Shown here in pieces: positions 1 to 6,581 of a DNA stretch of 18,832 nucleotides. The notes beneath the pieces are model-generated. The model worked only from the letters and a program-made list of their open reading frames with translations. It ran no database searches and was not told where the DNA came from. The stretch's first letter is position 1. Each line of letters opens with the position of its first letter. Source of the DNA: an uncultured Verrucomicrobiota bacterium (GTDB lineage: Bacteria > Verrucomicrobiota > Verrucomicrobiae > Opitutales > Opitutaceae); the NCBI GenBank assembly GCA_946481225.1, contig CAMLNJ010000005.1:1-18832 (forward strand), given 5' to 3'. Position numbers and translations under genes: made by a program.

Positions 1-753
1 GGCCGCGGCGTGACATCGATCTGGTCGATGAAGTTCCTCACCGGCCCGATCCACCGCGACTTCGCCCCGCCGCGCCAGGCCTTCCACACCCGGGGCGCCA
101 AGATCCTCCTCGGCCTCGCCATCGGTGCCGGCCTCGACCCTGTCGCCGAGGCGCTCGATAATCTTAAGACCTGCCCGCTTCTTTCCACGCCCGAGTTCGC
201 CCGCAAGGCCGACCGCCTGCTGGTCAACATCGTCGGCGGCACCGATCTCACGCTGCCCAAGGTCAACGAGATCATGGCCGCCGTCACCGAGCAGTTCGGC
301 AAGGAGGCCCACGTTATCATGGGCGCCGTGATCGACGAAACCTGCCAGGGCCGCGTCGAGCTGATGGTGCTCGGCACGAGCGATGTCGGCTCGCGGGTCT
401 TCACGCCGCGCCGCGCGCCCGCCGCGCGCGCCCGGGCCGCCGCGCCCGCGGCTCCGGGTTCGACGCACGCGGTCGATCCGATTCTCGCCGTTTCGGCGAG
501 CGAGACGGCCGGTGGCGCCCCCGTCGCGCCCGCTGAGGATGCCGAGCTCGACCTCGGTTCCGCAGCCTCGTCCGCGAAGCCCGGCCGCAAGGGCCGCGTC
601 GTCGCGCCTGCCGCGTCCGCCGACCAGGTCGAACTCAGTTTCGGCGAACACGAGACCCGCGGCAGCTTCGAGAAGAGCGACCGCAACCTCTTTGAAGGCC
701 AGGACCTCGACGTCCCGACCTACCTACGCCAGGGACTGAAGCTGCACCTGTGA
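1..753 (+). CDS. ftsZ: Cell division protein FtsZ, C-terminal part (5' end outside window)
   Basis: FtsZ is the tubulin-like GTPase that forms the division ring. The frame is open to the window edge, so the GTG at 10 is not a real start and the GTP-binding half lies upstream. What is visible is the tubulin-like C-terminal domain: a PLLSTPEF segment, then LLVNIVGGTDLTLPKVNEIM and the VIMGAVIDE / GRVELMVLGTSD strands. About 90 residues of low-complexity Ala/Pro/Arg linker follow. The last residues, DLDVPTYLRQG, resemble the conserved C-terminal peptide that binds FtsA/ZipA-type partners. The stretch before the PLLS motif, with an IWSMKFLTGP run, looks less like textbook FtsZ and may be lineage-specific. 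The assignment rests on recalled family motifs and was not searched. The stop is followed by 140 bp without a gene before the next start. Confidence 0.88.
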   Translation, partial: GRGVTSIWSMKFLTGPIHRDFAPPRQAFHTRGAKILLGLAIGAGLDPVAEALDNLKTCPLLSTPEFARKADRLLVNIVGGTDLTLPKVNEIMAAVTEQFGKEAHVIMGAVIDETCQGRVELMVLGTSDVGSRVFTPRRAPAARARAAAPAAPGSTHAVDPILAVSASETAGGAPVAPAEDAELDLGSAASSAKPGRKGRVVAPAASADQVELSFGEHETRGSFEKSDRNLFEGQDLDVPTYLRQGLKLHL

Positions 754-893
754 GCCGCCGGTAACGCCGGTCCTCTGAATTGGGGGCCGGATGGTGGACG
801 GGCGGGTCCCTCCGCCCGTGGATTGTCCACAGCGTGCGCAGGGATGCACGCACCCGCCCGCCCGCTCGGCCGCCACCGAATTTGGGATTAGCA
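754..893. other. Intergenic region with two hairpins downstream of ftsZ
   Basis: There is no gene here. It contains a perfect 8-bp inverted repeat (798-805 with 812-819, arm ACGGGCGG, 6-nt loop). A second imperfect palindrome around 831-848 begins GCGTGCGCAGGGA. Both motifs recur elsewhere in the window (5517-5538, and the complement of 12845-12864), so they look like dispersed intergenic repeats. There is no U-tract, so neither is a convincing intrinsic terminator. Confidence 0.5.
798..819. repeat. Palindromic repeat, copy 1
   Basis: Arms ACGGGCGG and CCGCCCGT pair perfectly around the loop GTCCCT. The same arms with loop GTCCCG and the same left flank (GGTGG) occur at 5517-5538. Each copy lies in intergenic DNA beside one of the two nuclease-like paralogues, one upstream and one downstream. 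Confidence 0.55.
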
Positions 894-1601
894 ATGAACT
901 GCGGCGAAACCGAGCGTCATCGCACGCTGAAGCGCCTCGCCTGCGAGTGGGCGCAAGCCGCCGGTTTTGCGTTTGGCGCCTGCGAAGTGCGCGTGCCTCG
1001 CAGCGGGTATCGGACCGATGTGGCCGCATTGACCCGAAAGCCGGGCGCTCCCGAGGCGCGTTCCGCGTTGTTCGAGTGCAAGCAAAGCCGCGCGGATTTT
1101 CTTCGCGACCAAGTTGACGAACCTGCGGCGCAGGCGAAGACCCGCGCCTTGTTCGAACGCCTGCGGGCCTTGCGTGCGCTGCTGGCGGTTCATCGTCCGG
1201 ATTTGCGGCGCGGCGAGTCGCTCTTTCCCGAGTTCGACAGCTACGATTTCGCGGGGATGCGGCACGAGACCCTGCACGGCCTGGAGGCCGAGTTGGAGGC
1301 CCTGCAACGGAAGCTCTTGTTCGGGGTGAAGTTTTCCCGCCTGCACAAATACCACGCTGCGGACTTCCTCTACCTCGTGACCGAGCCGGACATTTTGGAA
1401 CCGCACGAAGTCCCCGCCGGATGGGGCTGGCTGGTGCGTGACGGGGAAACCTTGGTGCTCCGTGAGCCGCCGCTCCGGCATCCGATGGCGACGCGGGCTG
1501 GGCCAGCTTGGCTGGAGAACATCGCCTTGGCCGATTCCTCCGCCTCGCTGCGAATGCTCGGCGCTCCTCCACGCCCGCGCTCGCAAACAAGCCGCGATTG
1601 A
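894..1601 (+). CDS. PD-(D/E)XK nuclease-like protein, full-length copy
   Basis: This 235-residue protein is probably a nuclease of the PD-(D/E)XK fold, comparable in layout to MmcB-type DNA repair proteins. Visible motifs are an N-terminal helix with E5, E7 and H9, then GYRTD with D42, then ALFECKQSRADFLRD with E61 and K63. That is the D-Xn-E-X-K signature of metal-binding restriction-like nucleases, followed by the R/D-rich helix typical of MmcB relatives. The ATG at 894 was chosen over an upstream in-frame start because the reading frame before it runs through hairpin repeats and has no protein-like character. No strong Shine-Dalgarno sequence is visible. The C-terminal 120 residues (HKYHAADFLYLV, PAGWGWLVR) are not recognised. 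A second, 5'-truncated copy lies 3.8 kb downstream, with 335 bp perfectly identical. The nuclease fold is inferred from the motif; the substrate is unknown. Confidence 0.6.
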   Translation: MNCGETERHRTLKRLACEWAQAAGFAFGACEVRVPRSGYRTDVAALTRKPGAPEARSALFECKQSRADFLRDQVDEPAAQAKTRALFERLRALRALLAVHRPDLRRGESLFPEFDSYDFAGMRHETLHGLEAELEALQRKLLFGVKFSRLHKYHAADFLYLVTEPDILEPHEVPAGWGWLVRDGETLVLREPPLRHPMATRAGPAWLENIALADSSASLRMLGAPPRPRSQTSRD

Positions 1602-1685
1602 ACCTAAATTCCGCAGTTGAGCGGCGAGGTTGTTCAGCAAGTGGGTGATGAAAAGAGCCACGAAAGAGACAACGGACGTCTGGTG

Positions 1686-1735
1686 TTCACCGGGCGGGTG
1701 AATGGGTATTCACGTCCCGACCGCCGGAGGTCGGG
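1686..1735. repeat. Pair of small palindromes ahead of the transposase remnant
   Basis: TTCACC (1686-1691) pairs with GGTGAA (1697-1702). CCCGACC (1716-1722) pairs with GGTCGGG (1729-1735). The second has the same arms as the right-hand hairpin of the palindrome at 10627-10673, so it may belong to the same dispersed repeat family. It could also be part of the leader of the insertion sequence. Confidence 0.4.
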
Positions 1736-2070
1736 TGCGTTTGTCAGAAAGAGGCGACGCGCTGACACCCTTCGGCGGGCAGGTGCCGTGGGCGGCGTTC
1801 CTCAAGCACGTTGGGGTGGCGGAGAGGCTGGCCGAGGATTGCCCGGTCAGGCGCACCAGCCCGAACGTCGCGCCGGTCTATGACGTGATCCAGTCGTTCA
1901 TGTTGACTGCGCTCACCGATGGGCGGCGGTTTTCGCACGTCGAGCGGCTGCGGGAAGATCCGACGATTCCCGAGCTGTTCGGCATGGAAGCGGTGGTGGG
2001 CGACGACACCGTGCGGCGGTTCTTCAAGTCGGTCGACCCGGTGGTGGGGGCGGAGTGGATGGCGGTCGCC
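1702..2070 (+). pseudogene. IS1380-type transposase, N-terminal remnant
   Basis: The N-terminal part of an IS1380-family transposase (DDE fold) is recognisable. After an uncertain start come TPFGGQVPWAAFLKHVG, then AERLAEDCPVRRTSP, SFMLTALTDGRRF, VERLREDPTIPELFGM and GDDTVRRFFKSVDP. Similarity to the family, as I recall it, stops near position 2070, just after GAEW and before the first catalytic Asp region. The open frame continues to 2424 but becomes unrelated sequence and then runs antisense to the serine hydrolase gene. Family members are about 430-460 residues, so roughly three quarters is missing and the product cannot be active. The first 20 codons include a palindrome, so the true start is unclear. 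No right-hand terminal repeat was found, so this is a decayed element and not a mobile one. Confidence 0.75.
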
Positions 2071-2215
2071 CGTGTTCTTCGGCGGCCACTTTACGCTTTC
2101 GAGCTCGGGAGGCAGTTGCCTGGGCTCGACGGGGCAGACGAGCGAGAGGTCCGTCTTGGACTTCGAGCCTTGGAGAAACTCCGGTTCTTCCGGCGCCCCG
2201 ACCCGCGAGAGGCTT

Positions 2216-3550
2216 CTATTGGTCGCCGGGCGGTTTGCGCGAGGCGCGCTGGCGGGCTCCGTTTTGCTCGAGGACGAGCGCGACGACCGCTCCGGAGGGA
2301 TCGCGCTCGAACACGATGGCCGCATCGACGCCTTCGACGGCGTAGCGATCGGGCGTCACGCGTTTTAGCCGCAGGCGAGATTGTTTCGTGGCTTGGACGA
2401 AGAGTTCGTTGCCGGAGGCGGTGACCGCCATGATGAAGGAGCGGGAGAGCGGGTAGTCGCCGACGTAGGGCGCGAGCTCGGCGGAGGGCGGCTGGGTGGA
2501 GCGGGGCGGTGCGGGACGCCTGTCGGCGAGCAAGGCGAAGCCCATCGCCTCCAGCCCGCGGGTATGGTTGGTCAACAGCACGACGCCGCGGCCGGTGTCG
2601 GGGGAAAACGCGAGGAAGCTGCGGAAGCCGCCGGTGCCGCCGTTGTGCCAATAGACGGTGACGCCGTCCTGTTTGGCGATTTGCCAGGCCAGGCCGACCT
2701 GGCCGCCGTCGTCGGAAGGAACGCGAGCCTTCAGGGTGGCGGAGAGCGCGGCGTGCAACGGACGGGCCGGATCGGCGGCGAGGCAGAAGCGGACGAATTT
2801 CGCCAAATCACGCGTGGTGGAGACGAGCGAGCCGGCCGGTGCGTAGGCGGCGAGATCCCAATGGGCGGCGGGCTGGTTCTCGTCGTGGCCGGGCGCGAGG
2901 CGGCGGTCGTCGGCCTGGTGCCAGTCGACGACGGTGTCGGTCATATCGAGCGGCGCGAGCACGCGGCGGCGGAGCAGCGGCGCGTAGGGCTCGTTCCACG
3001 ACGCGGCGACGGACTGGCCGAGCACGGCGAAACCGAAATTAGAATAATTCGAGGCGGAGGGCCGGGTTTTGGCGGAGATGGCATCGAAAGATTTGACCAA
3101 CCGGGAGGAAGTCTGCCGGGCGTAGGGGTTGGCCGGATCGGATGATTTCAGATCGGCCGACAGGCGCGGCAAACCGGAGGTGTGGGTCGCGAGCTGTTCG
3201 AGGGTGATCGTGCTTGGCGCGAAGGGCGCGCCGACGGGGGCGTCGAGCTTGAGGCGACCGGTTTCGACGGCGTCGGCGAGGAGCAGGGCGGTGAAGACCT
3301 TGGTGATCGAGCCGATCTCGAACTGCGTGTCGGCGGTGATCGGACGCGGATCGTCGGCGGAGAATTTACCCGCTTCGTGAAACGCCACGCCCTCGCGCGT
3401 GATCAGCGCGGCGGCGACGCCGCCGCGCTGGGTGTCGAGCCATTCGCGTAGGATGGTGGGAATGTCTGGAGCGGGCGCGACGGGCGACGGCGCGGCTCGG
3501 AGGCAGAGCGCGAAACCGAAAAAGACGGCGAGCGGACGCAATGGGTTCAT
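2216..3550 (-). CDS. Secreted beta-lactamase-family (class C-like) serine hydrolase
   Basis: This 444-residue protein belongs to the serine beta-lactamase/penicillin-binding-protein-like hydrolase family, whose members act as peptidases, esterases or amidases outside the cytoplasm. A signal peptide is visible (residues 1-20, hydrophobic run ending AA). The three active-site motifs are present: SITK with S81 and K84, YSN at 169-171, and HNGG at 302-305 in place of KTG. A separate C-terminal region from about 350 (YVGDYPL) looks like the small beta domain often found after these hydrolases. The ATG overlaps the stop of the upstream membrane-protein gene by 4 nt, so the two are translationally coupled. 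It is the third gene of an operon headed by an ECF sigma factor. True beta-lactamase activity is not implied, and the substrate is unknown. Confidence 0.88.
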   Translation of the reverse strand: MNPLRPLAVFFGFALCLRAAPSPVAPAPDIPTILREWLDTQRGGVAAALITREGVAFHEAGKFSADDPRPITADTQFEIGSITKVFTALLLADAVETGRLKLDAPVGAPFAPSTITLEQLATHTSGLPRLSADLKSSDPANPYARQTSSRLVKSFDAISAKTRPSASNYSNFGFAVLGQSVAASWNEPYAPLLRRRVLAPLDMTDTVVDWHQADDRRLAPGHDENQPAAHWDLAAYAPAGSLVSTTRDLAKFVRFCLAADPARPLHAALSATLKARVPSDDGGQVGLAWQIAKQDGVTVYWHNGGTGGFRSFLAFSPDTGRGVVLLTNHTRGLEAMGFALLADRRPAPPRSTQPPSAELAPYVGDYPLSRSFIMAVTASGNELFVQATKQSRLRLKRVTPDRYAVEGVDAAIVFERDPSGAVVALVLEQNGARQRASRKPPGDQ

Positions 3551-4212
3551 GGCAGATCAGTCGGCGGTGTTGCGGGGGTGGGTTCCTCGAAAAAGGCGCG
3601 GCGGTCACGTTCAAGTTCGGCGATCCGGGGAGCGAGTTCCCGGAGGGCACAGCCGCGGTTGAGTCTCCAGATCGGGTAGTTGACTGCGGCCAAGACTATC
3701 GTCCCCAACGCCATCAGCGCCAGGCGCACGGGCGTGGATGACGCGGCCATCGCGATGGGATGCACGACGACGAGCACCCCGCCGGCGACCAGAGGCAGCA
3801 GATACCACCAGGCGACATTCATGAGCAGCCGGTATTGGTGGCGCAGTTCGGCCAGCGCGCCGTCGATTTCGGAAAGCACCGTGACCGCTCCCCGGGGGCG
3901 AAGCCGGCGCGAGCGGAGGCGGTCGAAGAACATGAATCCCGCCACGGCCGCCGGCAGGGCTGCGCCGAGCCAGACGAGCCCGAGGCTCCACGCCGGGGCG
4001 CTCGTGCGCGCATGGTCTCGCGCCATGCCGAGGAAAACGGCGGACACTAGGAGAGAGGCGGCGATCTCGCGCAGGTCACGCCAGAGGATCGTTCGCTCGA
4101 AGGCGCGGGCCTCGGCCCGCACGCGCTTGAGCGTGGCCGCGATGGAGGCGGGGTCGGGCGAGGCGGGCGCCGGTTGTTTCTGCCAAAGCCCCTGCAGTTC
4201 GTCAAAGTTCAT
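3547..4212 (-). CDS. Four-helix membrane protein, likely partner (anti-sigma-like) of the ECF sigma factor
   Basis: This 221-residue protein starts MNFDELQGLWQKQ and has a charged N-terminal helix of about 50 residues. It then shows four hydrophobic segments at roughly 52-67, 75-96, 135-158 and 163-182, and ends in a charged, proline-rich tail. Its start overlaps the end of the sigma factor gene by 11 nt and its end overlaps the hydrolase start by 4 nt. Because it is directly co-translated with an ECF sigma factor, a role in holding the sigma factor at the membrane is the obvious inference. It has no zinc-binding HxxxCxxC motif of ZAS anti-sigma factors, so that role is unproven. An alternative is a membrane effector controlled by the sigma factor. 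Confidence 0.7.
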   Translation of the reverse strand: MNFDELQGLWQKQPAPASPDPASIAATLKRVRAEARAFERTILWRDLREIAASLLVSAVFLGMARDHARTSAPAWSLGLVWLGAALPAAVAGFMFFDRLRSRRLRPRGAVTVLSEIDGALAELRHQYRLLMNVAWWYLLPLVAGGVLVVVHPIAMAASSTPVRLALMALGTIVLAAVNYPIWRLNRGCALRELAPRIAELERDRRAFFEEPTPATPPTDLP

Positions 4213-4735
4213 CGGCGACTCCTTTCATGAGGGTGGCGAGTTTCCGGCGCGCGCGCAGCAGGGCGACGCCGACATGGTTTTCGGTGAGGCCGGTGATCTC
4301 GCCGATCTCGCGATGATCGAGTCCGTCGAGGGCGAGGACGACGAGCGAGCGTTCCGGCGGCGGCAAGGCGCGCACGGCATTCATGAGGGCGGCGAGGCGA
4401 TCATCGTGTTCGTGGGCCTCGGCCGGGTTGGCGGCTGGGCAGGCGGCGTCGACCGGCGGGTGCTCGGCGGGGATGACGCGCGCCTCGCGGCGGCGGCGTT
4501 CGCGTTGGGATGTCAGGGCGGTATTGAGGCAAACGCGGTAGATCCAGGTGGATTCGCGGGCTTGGCCGCGGAAGCGCGGTAAGGAGCGCCAGAGCTGGAC
4601 GAGCATCTCCTGGTGGAGTTCGTCGGCGTCGGTCGGTTCGAACGTGTAAGCGCGGCTGAGTTTGCGCGGGATGGCGCCATGCTCGGTGAGCCAAGCCACG
4701 AAGCGGCTTTCGTCGTCGATGAAGGGCGCGGTCAT
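4202..4735 (-). CDS. ECF-type RNA polymerase sigma factor
   Basis: This 177-residue protein has the two-domain layout of extracytoplasmic-function sigma factors. Region 2 is at about 30-85 (DADELHQEMLVQLWRSL, then ESTWIYRVCLNTALTSQRER, the -10 binding part). Region 4 is at about 115-170 (ALPPPERSLVVLALDGL, then HREIGEITGLTENHVGVALL, the -35 binding helix-turn-helix). The intervening linker is acidic and Pro/Ala-rich. It heads an operon with a membrane protein and a secreted serine hydrolase, an arrangement that suggests surface sensing and control of an envelope enzyme. The ATG at 4735 gives the normal family length. Only about 70 bp separate it from the start of the truncated nuclease-like copy on the other strand, so its promoter must lie there. 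The signal is unknown. Confidence 0.88.
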   Translation of the reverse strand: MTAPFIDDESRFVAWLTEHGAIPRKLSRAYTFEPTDADELHQEMLVQLWRSLPRFRGQARESTWIYRVCLNTALTSQRERRRREARVIPAEHPPVDAACPAANPAEAHEHDDRLAALMNAVRALPPPERSLVVLALDGLDHREIGEITGLTENHVGVALLRARRKLATLMKGVADEL

Positions 4736-4790
4736 GGTTTAGCCCTATTGGTGGCCGGTCGCAGGATTTTCTTACAACAAGATCGAGGAT
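4736..4790 (-). promoter_or_regulatory. Candidate promoter of the ECF sigma operon
   Basis: On the reverse strand the motif TGTAAGAAAATCC lies 30-40 bp upstream of the sigma factor ATG, in an AT-richer patch. Its position and TGTAA-like core would suit a -35 element read by the ECF factor itself (autoregulation is usual for this class). No clear -10 element is visible, so the call is tentative. Confidence 0.25.
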
Positions 4791-4796
4791 TTTTGA

Positions 4797-5426
4797 GCGA
4801 TCGCCCGCGAAGTGCGCGTGCCTCGCAGCGGGTATCGGACCGACGTCGCCGCATTGACCCGAAAGCCGGGCGCTCCCGAGGCGCGTTCCGCGTTGTTCGA
4901 GTGCAAGCAAAGCCGCGCGGATTTTCTTCGCGACCAAGTTGACGAACCTGCGGCGCAGGCGAAGACCCGCGCCTTGTTCGAACGCCTGCGGGCCTTGCGT
5001 GCGCTGCTGGCGGTTCATCGTCCGGATTTGCGGCGCGGCGAGTCGCTCTTTCCCGAGTTCGACAGCTACGATTTCGCGGGGATGCGGCACGAGACCCTGC
5101 ACGGCCTGGAGGCCGAGTTGGAGGCCCTGCAACGGAAGCTCTTGTTCGGGGTGAAGTTTTCCCGCCTGCACAAATACCACGCCGCCGATTTCCTCTATTT
5201 GGTGACCGAGCCGGATATCTTGGCGCCCCACGAAGTCCCGGCGGGCTGGGGCTGGCTGGTGCGTGAAGGGGCGGTCTTGGTGCTGCGAGAGCCGCCGCTC
5301 CGGCATCCGATGGCGACGCGGGCTGGGCCGGCCTGGTTGGAGAACATCGCCCTGGCCGGTTCCGCGGCTTCGTTTCGCGCCCTCGGCGGCCTTCGCCGTC
5401 CGCGAAAGTCTTCGGCTTCTGGCTAA
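4797..5426 (+). pseudogene. PD-(D/E)XK nuclease-like protein, 5'-truncated copy
   Basis: This is a second copy of the gene at 894-1601. Homology begins abruptly at about 4806 (matching 981 of the first copy), so the first 29-30 residues, including the N-terminal helix with E5, E7 and H9, are absent. The frame is open from 4797 and has no ATG. A GTG at 4812 could start a 204-residue product that keeps the D and E-X-K residues. 4848-5182 is identical base for base to 1023-1357, whereas the 3' part (5183-5390) differs at roughly one base in five, mostly silently. The ending is as long as in copy one but diverged (RPRKSSASG against RPRSQTSRD). The loss of the start makes a pseudogene most likely. 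A shorter working protein is possible because the coding frame is otherwise intact. Confidence 0.65.
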
Positions 5427-5461
5427 TACCGGCAGCTGAGCGTTTCCGGCCTCAAGGAGCT

Positions 5462-5500
5462 CCTGAAATCTCAGACGCAGGCCCCGCCCGAGATTTTAGG
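5462..5500. repeat. 11-bp inverted repeat
   Basis: CCTGAAATCTC pairs with GAGATTTTAGG (10 of 11) around a 17-nt GC-rich spacer, just downstream of the truncated nuclease-like copy. It could be a terminator-like structure, a protein-binding site or the end of an old insertion. There is no direct U-tract. Confidence 0.4.
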
Positions 5501-5516
5501 AGATCCCTCAAGGTGG

Positions 5517-5538
5517 ACGGGCGGGTCCCGCCGCCCGT
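5517..5538. repeat. Palindromic repeat, copy 2
   Basis: Arms ACGGGCGG/CCGCCCGT pair perfectly around loop GTCCCG. It matches the element at 798-819 in both arms and left flank. Confidence 0.55.
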
Positions 5539-5780
5539 TGTTCAGGCATAGAAACATTGGAACAAACGCGGGACTTACTCGGGGAATATACGCGTCGGCT
5601 GACGCCTCCCACCGCGTGGTGTGTGTAATAGGGGCTGAGGTTCGCTGGGCGCATTTTCCACGCGGTCGGCGGGCGGGTATGGACAATGGGCGCTCATGGG
5701 TGGGCGAAAAAACGCAAGTGCGCGGTGCCTGGGATTGCAGGCGGAGAGAAGCGCGGGTGTTTCTCGGGAGCGCTACCTCC

Positions 5781-6581
5781 ATGCCCCCCGCATCGAAATA
5801 TCCCTGCGTCACGCCCGAGCAGAAGGCGGCCAAGAAAGCGTTTGAAGCGCTGATCTCGGACACAAGACGGGCAGACGCGGCGTATGATGCCATCCCGGAC
5901 TCCAAGGGCGGACGGGTGATTAGCACGGATCTGGCGCGGGAGCTGGATTCGATCTATGCCGGATGGCGCGCCGGGCAACCTCCGCGCGACCTCGCACCTT
6001 CGTGGGAAAGCGCTTGGAAATATGCGCAAGGGAGATTTGGGCGCGAGTTGAGCAAACTGGGCAAAAACGATTTGGTGCGGTTCATGGCCGGCGGGTGGGC
6101 CGCCGGTAAATCCCGAGTGGTTCAGCATCTGGAGCAGATCGGAGAAGCTCCGGCGGAGCTGACCTGGGACGGCACGCTGGGGGATCGCAAGTGGGCTCGG
6201 GTGCAGATTCGCGAAGCGATCAAACGCGGTTGCCGCGTGGATATCCGCTATGTCCACCGAAACATCGAACTGGCCATGTATGGGGCGATCGACCGGGCGA
6301 GAAACCAAGGGCGCTTGGTGCCGCTGGATGAGTTGCCGAAAAACCACCGTGACGTGCAACGGGCGGTGCGGCGGTTGATCACGGATTTCCGCGACGAGGA
6401 CAACGTGAGCTTCACTTTTCTGCACAACATCGGAAGCAAGGTGGGCACGACGGAACTCGATCTCCCACCGATGGCATTCGAGGAGGATGAACTTGCGCCA
6501 CTTGGCGCGCTACATTACCGTGTTTCTCATGAAGGGTATTACCGTGAAGCAAGTGACGAAATCGAAGCGGTTTGCGGATAA
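5781..6581 (+). CDS. Zeta-toxin-like P-loop kinase
   Basis: This 266-residue protein is related to the zeta-toxin/UDP-N-acetylglucosamine-kinase group of P-loop phosphotransferases. An N-terminal part (about 10-95) carries AAYDAIPDSKGGRVISTDLA, a segment I associate with chromosomal and phage zeta-family proteins. A Walker A motif GGWAAGKS follows at 104-111, then TWDGTL with D130 at the place of the catalytic/substrate Asp. A helix precedes GCRVDIRYV, and DRARNQGRLVP (171-181) supplies the basic lid residues. The ATG at 5781 was chosen because it follows a GGGAG at 5766-5770 and because upstream codons look non-coding. Codon use is less GC-rich than in the neighbours, which suggests transfer. 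The next gene overlaps its 3' end. Toxicity and substrate are not shown by sequence. No epsilon-type antitoxin lies upstream; the only candidate partner is the small downstream protein. Confidence 0.7.
   Translation: MPPASKYPCVTPEQKAAKKAFEALISDTRRADAAYDAIPDSKGGRVISTDLARELDSIYAGWRAGQPPRDLAPSWESAWKYAQGRFGRELSKLGKNDLVRFMAGGWAAGKSRVVQHLEQIGEAPAELTWDGTLGDRKWARVQIREAIKRGCRVDIRYVHRNIELAMYGAIDRARNQGRLVPLDELPKNHRDVQRAVRRLITDFRDEDNVSFTFLHNIGSKVGTTELDLPPMAFEEDELAPLGALHYRVSHEGYYREASDEIEAVCG
6481..6495 (+). promoter_or_regulatory. Ribosome binding site deciding the small-protein start
   Basis: AGGAGG at 6481-6486 abuts ATG 6487 (spacing 0) but has ideal 6-nt spacing to the in-frame TTG at 6493. Initiation at TTG is therefore favoured. 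The site sits inside the coding region of the upstream kinase gene. Confidence 0.45.

Larger units (their letters stand above)
1602..2215. other. Gene-free stretch holding the IS remnant
   Basis: Apart from the transposase fragment (1702 to about 2070) there is a leader of about 100 bp with small palindromes. There is also about 145 bp (2070-2215) between the fragment and the stop codon of the convergent serine hydrolase gene. I see no further gene and no clear terminator there. An IS boundary may lie near 1602-1620, but no matching second terminal repeat is visible. Confidence 0.5.
5427..5780. other. Intergenic stretch rich in inverted repeats
   Basis: No gene is supported here; the in-frame extension upstream of the kinase start has no protein character. 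It contains an 11-bp inverted repeat with one mismatch (5462-5472 with 5490-5500), the palindrome at 5517-5538, and a short GCGTC/GACGC hairpin at 5592-5605. The promoter of the kinase gene presumably lies in this region, but I cannot point to convincing -35 and -10 elements. Confidence 0.5.

Noticed and set aside
4401..5306. Reverse frames antisense to both nuclease-like copies that look similar to each other
   Set aside because: Their resemblance is explained by the DNA duplication; motif logic and mostly silent differences fit the + strand frame.
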